DNA of 10,767 bases from Nitrosomonadales bacterium (GTDB taxonomy: Bacteria > Pseudomonadota > Gammaproteobacteria > Burkholderiales > Gallionellaceae). A program made the position numbers and the translations under genes. The stretch covers positions 1 through 10,767 of the forward strand of contig QJWF01000079.1 in assembly GCA_003235435.1 (NCBI GenBank), in the 5' to 3' direction. Below are positions 6,171 to 10,767 of this stretch, piece after piece (positions within the stretch are counted from its first letter, which is position 1; each line of letters begins with the position of its first letter). Under the pieces are notes generated by a model. The model was not told the origin of the DNA. It did no database searches and worked only from the letters and a program-made list of their open reading frames with translations.

Positions 6171-9028
6171 TGGCATGCCTCGCAGTCAGGGTTGTCGATC
6201 GAACAAAACTGGGTCTCTTCCGCTGCGGTACCGTGGTTCGGTACCGCATTCAACGCACCGGCACGGCCGGTGGATTTCTCAGCCGAAGTCGCTCCCATGG
6301 TTCGCAAATAATAAGTAGTCTTCAATCCGCGCAACCAGGCAAGCTTGTAGGTCTCATCCAACTTGCGGCCCGATACCCCAGCCATGTAGATGTTCAGCGA
6401 TTGCGCCTGATCGATCCATTTCTGGCGGCGCGAAGCAGCCTCGATCAGCCAGCCCGGCTCGATTTCAAATGCGGTTGCATACAAACTGCGCAACTCTCCC
6501 GGCACACGATCGATCCTGGCCAGACTGCCATCGAAATACTTCAGGTCAGCGATCATCACCTCGTCCCACAGTCCGAGTTGCTTCAGATCAGCAACCAAGT
6601 TCTCGTTGATCACAGTGAACTCGCCGGACAGGTTCGATTTCACGAAGATGTTCTGGTAGGTCGGCTCAATGCAGGCTGATACCCCGATTATGTTGGAAAT
6701 GGTCGCGGTCGGTGCGATTGCGATGCAATTTGAATTGCGCATGCCATGCTTTCGAATACGCGCGCGCAAAGCATCCCAGTCCATGCTGGCCGACATGTCG
6801 ACCTCCACATAACCTCCGCGCTGCTGGCGCAGCATTTCCAGCGTATCCTGTGGCAGGATGCCGCGGTCCCACAGACTGCCTCGATAGGTGGCATATTTGC
6901 CGCGCTCTTCCGCCAATTCCGTTGATGCCCAATAGGCGTAGTAGCACACCGCTTCCATCGAACGGTCCGCGAACTCAACCGCTGCTTCCGATGAATACGC
7001 AATGCGCAGATCATGCAGACAATCCTGAAACCCCATGATGCCCAAACCCACCGGGCGATGCCTGAGATTGGAGCTGCGCGCCTTGTCCACCGCGTAGTAA
7101 TTGATGTCGATCACGTTATCCAGCATGCGCATCGCGGTGGTGATGGTATGGCGCAGTTTTTCATGGTCGATCTGCCCGGCTTTTTCGTGCCCCCTCGGAA
7201 AAAGGTGCGCAGCAAGGTTGACCGAACCCAGATTGCACACGGCGATCTCGCTGTCCCCGGTATTCAGTGTGATTTCGGTGCACAGATTGGAGCTGTGAAC
7301 CACGCCGACGTGCTGTTGCGGCGATCGGATATTGCACGAATCCTTGAAGGTGATCCACGGATGCCCCGTCTCGAAAAGCATGGTCAGCATTTTGCGCCAC
7401 AGGCTCTGCGCCGGGACCTTCTTGAACAATTTCAGCTCGCCACTGGCACATTTTGCCTCATAACCCGTGTAGGCCAGCTCGAATTCCGCACCATATTTTT
7501 CATGCAGGTCCGGCACATCCGATGGCGAAAACAGTGTCCAGTCTCCACCCTCCATGACGCGCTTCATGAACAGGTCGGGAATCCAGTTTGCGGTATTCAT
7601 ATCGTGCGTGCGGCGGCGGTCATCGCCGGTGTTCTTGCGCAAGTCCAGGAATTCCTCGATATCGAGATGCCATGCTTCCAGATAGGCGCACACCGCACCT
7701 TTGCGCTTGCCGCCCTGGTTCACTGCCACGGCCGTATCGTTCACCACCTTGAGGAACGGCACCACGCCCTGCGATTGACCATTGGTTCCCTTGATGTGCG
7801 CGCCAAGGGCGCGCACCGGCGTCCAGTCGTTACCCAGGCCCCCGGCATACTTGGCCAGAAGGGCATTTTCCTTGATTGCCTCGTAGATCCCGTCCAGGTC
7901 GTCCGCCACCGTGGTCAGATAACAAGAGGACAACTGCGAGCGCTGCGTGCCGGAATTGAACAGGGTCGGCGTCGAACTCATGAAATCGAAACCGGACAAC
8001 AGGCGGTAGAATTCCACCGCGCGCGCTTCGCGATCTATCTCGTTCAGGGCCAAGCCCATCGCGACGCGCATGAAAAAGGCCTGCGGCAACTCGATTCTCC
8101 TGCCTTCAATATGCAGGAAATAGCGGTCATACAAGGTCTGAAGGCCAAGATAGCCGAATTGCAGGTCACGTTGAGCGTCCAGCTCCTTGCCCAAACGCTT
8201 CAGGTCAAACTGGGCAAGGCGTGCATCGAGCAATTCTGCGGCCACGCCCTGCCTGATGAATTTCGGGAAGTATTCCGCATAGCGCGTGGCCATTTCTCCC
8301 GGCGCGATCTCTTCGCCAAGCGCTTCACTGCAAATCGTGTTCAGCAGCAGCCGTGCAGTGACATAATTGTAGGCCGGCTCTTTCTCGATCAAGGAGCGAG
8401 CGGAAAGCACCAGGCACTTGTGCACTTCGTGCCGCGCAACACCATCGTACAGATCCTTGAGTGTCAGCTTGATGACCGCATCCGCGGAAACCTCTTTGCC
8501 CAGCCCCGTACATGCATCCTGTACCAATGCGGAAAGCCGGTCCAGATCAAGGGGGTGTGCAACACCTTCCTCATCGACAACATTGATTACCTGGATCGGT
8601 TCCTTGATCCGGGCCTTGGCCTTGGCGCGGGAACGGGACCTCTCCTCGCGGTACAACACGTAACTGCGCGCCACGTCGTGCTCACCGGAACGCATCAGGC
8701 CCAGTTCGACCTGATCCTGTATGTCTTCGATGTGCATCGTCCCGCCATGAGGCTGGCGGCGCAACAGCGCCGAGACGACGCCGTTGGTCAATTTCTCGAC
8801 CATCTCGCGAACGCGCGCTGATGCCGCGCCCTGCCCGCCGTTCACCGCAATGAACGCCTTGGTCAGGGCGATCGATATCTTGGCGGGCTCGAACACCACC
8901 ACCGAACCGTTGCGGCGTATTACCTTGTATTGATCGAATTGGCTGGAAGAAACTGGAAGGACTGGATCGGGAGCATCGCTGGCATGGATTGGAGTTGCTG
9001 GAATTGAATCGGTACCGGTATGCAGCAT
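6167..9028 (-). CDS. nrdA: Class Ia ribonucleoside-diphosphate reductase, alpha subunit
   Basis: NrdA is the catalytic subunit that reduces NDPs to dNDPs, the rate-setting step of DNA precursor synthesis. In the 953-residue protein from the start chosen here, the active-site residues are all present: C369 (LSSCYLTT), N581/C583/E585 (SSNLCTE), C598 (AVCNLGS), the radical-transfer pair Y906-Y907, and a C-terminal shuttle pair C949/C952 in DCEACQ. Two regulatory ATP-cones precede the barrel: a typical one at about 33-124 (YKVIRRNGS onward) and a divergent one at about 145-235 (IQVINVVDEEGVAHPL). The first cone is the likely dATP/ATP activity switch. I chose ATG 9028 because AGGGGG lies 7 nt upstream; the in-frame GTG at 9049 would put that site inside the gene. 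It is transcribed with nrdB from a promoter at about 9100-9127 flanked by NrdR-type boxes. Confidence 0.97.
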   Translation of the reverse strand: MLHTGTDSIPATPIHASDAPDPVLPVSSSQFDQYKVIRRNGSVVVFEPAKISIALTKAFIAVNGGQGAASARVREMVEKLTNGVVSALLRRQPHGGTMHIEDIQDQVELGLMRSGEHDVARSYVLYREERSRSRAKAKARIKEPIQVINVVDEEGVAHPLDLDRLSALVQDACTGLGKEVSADAVIKLTLKDLYDGVARHEVHKCLVLSARSLIEKEPAYNYVTARLLLNTICSEALGEEIAPGEMATRYAEYFPKFIRQGVAAELLDARLAQFDLKRLGKELDAQRDLQFGYLGLQTLYDRYFLHIEGRRIELPQAFFMRVAMGLALNEIDREARAVEFYRLLSGFDFMSSTPTLFNSGTQRSQLSSCYLTTVADDLDGIYEAIKENALLAKYAGGLGNDWTPVRALGAHIKGTNGQSQGVVPFLKVVNDTAVAVNQGGKRKGAVCAYLEAWHLDIEEFLDLRKNTGDDRRRTHDMNTANWIPDLFMKRVMEGGDWTLFSPSDVPDLHEKYGAEFELAYTGYEAKCASGELKLFKKVPAQSLWRKMLTMLFETGHPWITFKDSCNIRSPQQHVGVVHSSNLCTEITLNTGDSEIAVCNLGSVNLAAHLFPRGHEKAGQIDHEKLRHTITTAMRMLDNVIDINYYAVDKARSSNLRHRPVGLGIMGFQDCLHDLRIAYSSEAAVEFADRSMEAVCYYAYWASTELAEERGKYATYRGSLWDRGILPQDTLEMLRQQRGGYVEVDMSASMDWDALRARIRKHGMRNSNCIAIAPTATISNIIGVSACIEPTYQNIFVKSNLSGEFTVINENLVADLKQLGLWDEVMIADLKYFDGSLARIDRVPGELRSLYATAFEIEPGWLIEAASRRQKWIDQAQSLNIYMAGVSGRKLDETYKLAWLRGLKTTYYLRTMGATSAEKSTGRAGALNAVPNHGTAAEETQFCSIDNPDCEACQ

Positions 9029-9035
9029 GTACAAA

Positions 9036-9041
9036 CCCCCT
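9036..9041 (-). promoter_or_regulatory. Ribosome binding site that sets the nrdA start
   Basis: AGGGGG on the - strand ends 7 nt before ATG 9028. This favours the ATG over the upstream in-frame GTG at 9049. Confidence 0.75.
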
Positions 9042-9062
9042 GAAAACACTGTTAATCCGAAA

Positions 9063-9078
9063 CCACTACATCTAGTAT
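9063..9078. promoter_or_regulatory. NrdR-box-like site 1
   Basis: CCACTACATCTAGTAT matches 12 of 16 positions of the palindromic NrdR box ACACTATATATAGTGT and keeps the invariant-looking CTA-N4-TAG core (9066-9075). It lies in the presumed 5' leader, about 15-30 bases after the inferred transcription start. NrdR is the ATP-cone zinc-ribbon repressor that senses dATP and acts on ribonucleotide reductase operons. Confidence 0.7.
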
Positions 9079-9093
9079 TTTTTTTTGTCAGTG

Positions 9094-9109
9094 AACCTAA
9101 TTGTAGTAG
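9094..9109. promoter_or_regulatory. NrdR-box-like site 2, over the -10 element
   Basis: AACCTAATTGTAGTAG has the core CTA-N4-TAG (9097-9106), whose first base is exactly 31 bp from that of site 1. About three helical turns is the spacing typical of paired NrdR boxes. Its outer positions match the consensus less well (about 9 of 16). It covers the proposed -10 hexamer of the nrdA promoter, so binding would block RNA polymerase. Confidence 0.65.
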
Positions 9110-9127
9110 TTAACAAAAATATTGCAA
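9100..9127 (-). promoter_or_regulatory. nrdAB sigma-70 promoter with AT-rich upstream element
   Basis: On the - strand TTGCAA (9127-9122) and TACAAT (9105-9100) are separated by 16 bp and each differ little from the consensus hexamers. Just upstream, 9128-9150 reads AAAATTTTTT then CGATTTTTT, resembling an UP element contacted by the polymerase alpha subunit. Transcription would start near 9093, giving a leader of about 65 nt. Confidence 0.65.
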
Positions 9128-9308
9128 GCAAAAAATCGAAAAAATTTTCTCGGCGCCGGTCATGCCCGATAAACCAATTACATCCCCGCAAGCTTGTATG
9201 ACACTCCCGACAAATGCCATGACCCGGCGTTTCATGACCATGCGGGCTGTTCGCATGCAAAGCTTTCAAGCATGACGCTGGGACTCTTTGGCAAGCGTGG
9301 TGTTGGAT

Positions 9309-9848
9309 TCAAGACTGGCTCAAGCCCGCCAGATAACGCTTCCAGTCGAAACTCGACCCGGGATCTGTCTTGCGATGCGGTGAAATATCACAATGGCCTG
9401 CTATGCCGCTTATCGGGTACGCTGCCCGCAACGCCCGGGTCAATTGGTCAAGCGCAGCATATTGAGCCTCGGTATACGGTATGGCATCGCTACCCTCCAA
9501 CTCGATACCCAGAGAAAAGTCGTTGCAGCATGACCTGCCCTGCCAGTGCGATTCTCCCGCATGCCAGGCACGTTTCAAGCAGGGCACGAACTGGATAATG
9601 CGCCCATCCCGGCGCACCAGGAAATGCGCCGAGACCTTAAGGCCAGCGATGGTCTCATAATAGGGATGGGCGGTTGCATCCAGCGTGTTGGTAAAGAGCT
9701 CCAGTATGCCCTCGCCGCCAAACTCTTCCGGCGGCAGGCTGATGTTGTGGATCACCAGCAATTCGATCGGCCCGTCTGGCCGCTCGTCGCAATTCTGGGA
9801 AGGGATATATTCGACTCCGGCTAGCAAGCCCTGTGAATCAATCCTCAT
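9309..9848 (-). CDS. ampD: 1,6-anhydro-N-acetylmuramyl-L-alanine amidase AmpD
   Basis: AmpD is a cytosolic zinc amidase that cuts the peptide from anhydro-muropeptides during cell-wall recycling. In many Gram-negatives its loss induces AmpC beta-lactamase through AmpR; neither ampC nor ampR is in this window. The fold is amidase_2. Zinc ligands are H34 (VIHNISLPP), H152 and D162 (GHCDISPHRKTDPG), with catalytic E116 (GIELEG) and K160, almost the same numbering as E. coli. The 179 residues match the family and no signal peptide is seen, so this is the cytoplasmic form. The ATG at 9848 has AAGGGG 6 nt upstream and overlaps the upstream regulator gene by 11 bases, which indicates an operon. I see no convincing terminator before the nrdA promoter. 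Confidence 0.95.
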   Translation of the reverse strand: MRIDSQGLLAGVEYIPSQNCDERPDGPIELLVIHNISLPPEEFGGEGILELFTNTLDATAHPYYETIAGLKVSAHFLVRRDGRIIQFVPCLKRAWHAGESHWQGRSCCNDFSLGIELEGSDAIPYTEAQYAALDQLTRALRAAYPISGIAGHCDISPHRKTDPGSSFDWKRYLAGLSQS

Positions 9849-10767
9849 TACCGGCCCCTTGCGGTGCTGTTATGCCGAGTCGCTCCATACGGTAGCGCAT
9901 GGTGCGGAATGTCAGCCCCAACAACTTTGCGGCCGCGGTACGATTGAATCCGGTCTGTTGCAGCGCTTCCAGAAGAGCCTGTCTCTCCACCTCATCCAGA
10001 TATTTCGCCAATGGATATTTGTTGCCGAGCGAAGTGCTGTCGGGCTTGCTTTCTTCCACCGGAACCAGCAGCATATCCTGAACCTCGATGGTACTGCCGG
10101 AACACATTGCCACGGCCCTTTCAATGATGTTCTCCAGTTCTCTCACGTTGCCCGGGAAACTGTAATTCTGTAGCAACTGCAATGCCTCGTTGGAAAAGCG
10201 CTTGCTATCATCGCCTTGAATGCGTTCCAGGATCCGGCGGGCGATTTCCGGAATATCCTCAGGCAATTCGCGCAATGCAGGCATCTGGATCGGGATCACG
10301 TTCAAACGAAAATAGAGATCCTGGCGGAATGAGCCTTGTCGCACCATATCGGCCAAATCCCGGTGTGTCGCGCTGATGATGCGCACGTCTACCGGATCCT
10401 CGGTGGTTGCGCCAATCTTGCGCACCCGCTTTTCCTGTATCGCGCGCAACAATTTGACCTGCATCTCCGGCGGCAGATCCGCAACCTCATCCAGGAACAA
10501 TGTCCCTCCATGTGCCGCCTGAAAAAAACCCTCGCGGTCTTTGTCTGCACCGGTAAAAGCGCCTTTTTTGTAGCCGAAAAATTCGTTTTCCATCAGATTG
10601 GCCGGAATCGCCCCGCAATTGACGGCGATAAACGGCTGGTCGCGGCGCGATCCGCTTTGCACAATTAGCCGCGCTGCAAGCTCCTTGCCGCTGCCCGATT
10701 CGCCGCTGATATGCACCGGTGCCTGGCTGCGCGCAACGCGCGCGATCAGATCGCGAGCCTTCTGCAT
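9838..10767 (-). CDS. pilR: Sigma-54-dependent response regulator, PilR-like (5' partial)
   Basis: This is a bacterial enhancer-binding protein that uses ATP to open sigma-54 promoters. The window holds 309 residues: the AAA+ domain with Walker A GESGSGKE (22-29), the sigma-54-contacting GAFTGA loop (69-74), Walker B GGTLFLDEV (87-95), RQDLYFRLNV (148-157) and FPGNVRELEN (204-213). A Fis-type helix-turn-helix follows at about 255-298 (FNRTAAAKLLG, then RYRMERLG). The linker LAKYLDEVERQALLEALQQTGFN resembles PilR, which with the sensor kinase PilS controls type IV pilin transcription. The receiver domain expected at the N-terminus is beyond the window edge, and the terminal Met codon is probably internal. 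Membership of the NtrC family is certain; PilR specifically is inferred from the C-terminal resemblance, and other NtrC-type regulators remain possible. Confidence 0.8.
   Translation of the reverse strand: MQKARDLIARVARSQAPVHISGESGSGKELAARLIVQSGSRRDQPFIAVNCGAIPANLMENEFFGYKKGAFTGADKDREGFFQAAHGGTLFLDEVADLPPEMQVKLLRAIQEKRVRKIGATTEDPVDVRIISATHRDLADMVRQGSFRQDLYFRLNVIPIQMPALRELPEDIPEIARRILERIQGDDSKRFSNEALQLLQNYSFPGNVRELENIIERAVAMCSGSTIEVQDMLLVPVEESKPDSTSLGNKYPLAKYLDEVERQALLEALQQTGFNRTAAAKLLGLTFRTMRYRMERLGITAPQGAGNED

Noticed and set aside
7013..8821. A 602-codon open frame on the + strand, antisense to nrdA
   Set aside because: It lies wholly inside the unambiguous nrdA gene; high third-position GC in nrdA removes stops from the opposite strand. 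Its product has no recognisable motif.
9036..9049. GTG at 9049 as the nrdA start
   Set aside because: It would place the strong AGGGGG ribosome site inside the gene; ATG 9028 is correctly spaced from it.
9139..9170. CGGCGCCG followed by A/T runs as an ampD terminator
   Set aside because: The palindrome leaves no room for a loop and the only alternative stem is 3 bp. The A/T tract fits better as an UP element of the nrdA promoter.
9072..9269. A 65-codon - strand frame between ampD and nrdA
   Set aside because: It runs through the nrdA promoter and NrdR-type boxes, has no good ribosome site, and its product shows no coherent domain.

Overview
The window reads as ordinary chromosome from a Gram-negative betaproteobacterium. 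The long proline/alanine-rich N-terminus of NrdB, the roughly 950-residue NrdA with two N-terminal ATP-cones, the lysine/alanine-rich H1-like protein beside nrdB, and a single bifunctional SpoT/Rel all fit that class. My tentative guess is the Nitrosomonadales/Gallionella side; nothing in the window fixes the genus. There is no insertion sequence, phage gene, CRISPR array, tRNA or rRNA.

Layout. The left end (to 2066, + strand) is the 3' part of a (p)ppGpp synthetase/hydrolase gene whose start lies outside the window. Everything else that is clearly a gene lies on the - strand. An elaborate hairpin at 2056-2100 separates spoT from the convergent pair pabB (aminodeoxychorismate synthase component I, folate branch) and a short pirin-like cupin gene that overlaps the pabB end. 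A gene-poor stretch of about 540 bases (3829-4370) follows. It holds what look like decayed coding fragments and a - strand terminator. Next come a low-complexity histone H1-like gene (4371-4778), nrdB (4894-6060) and nrdA (6167-9028), the two subunits of a class Ia ribonucleotide reductase. The nrdA promoter region carries a well-formed pair of NrdR-box-like sites 31 bp apart, one over the -10 element. The right end has ampD (peptidoglycan recycling amidase), overlapped by the 3' end of a sigma-54-dependent regulator gene of the PilR type, cut by the window edge.

How the genes work together. nrdA and nrdB form one transcription unit making deoxynucleotides, probably shut down by NrdR when dATP is plentiful; the H1-like gene lies downstream on the same strand. 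pabB feeds folate synthesis and so, indirectly, thymidylate. SpoT sets the stringent-response alarmone level. The PilR-like regulator and AmpD share an operon-type overlap but have no obvious common pathway.

The least expected structure is a 36-codon reading frame that exactly bridges nrdA and nrdB: its ATG overlaps the nrdA stop (ATGA) and its TAA shares a base with the nrdB ATG (TAATG). Other points of interest are the NrdR/promoter architecture, the single-domain pirin lacking one metal ligand, the repeat-built H1-like gene and the decayed fragments in the 3829-4370 gap. No wholly new multi-gene system is evident.
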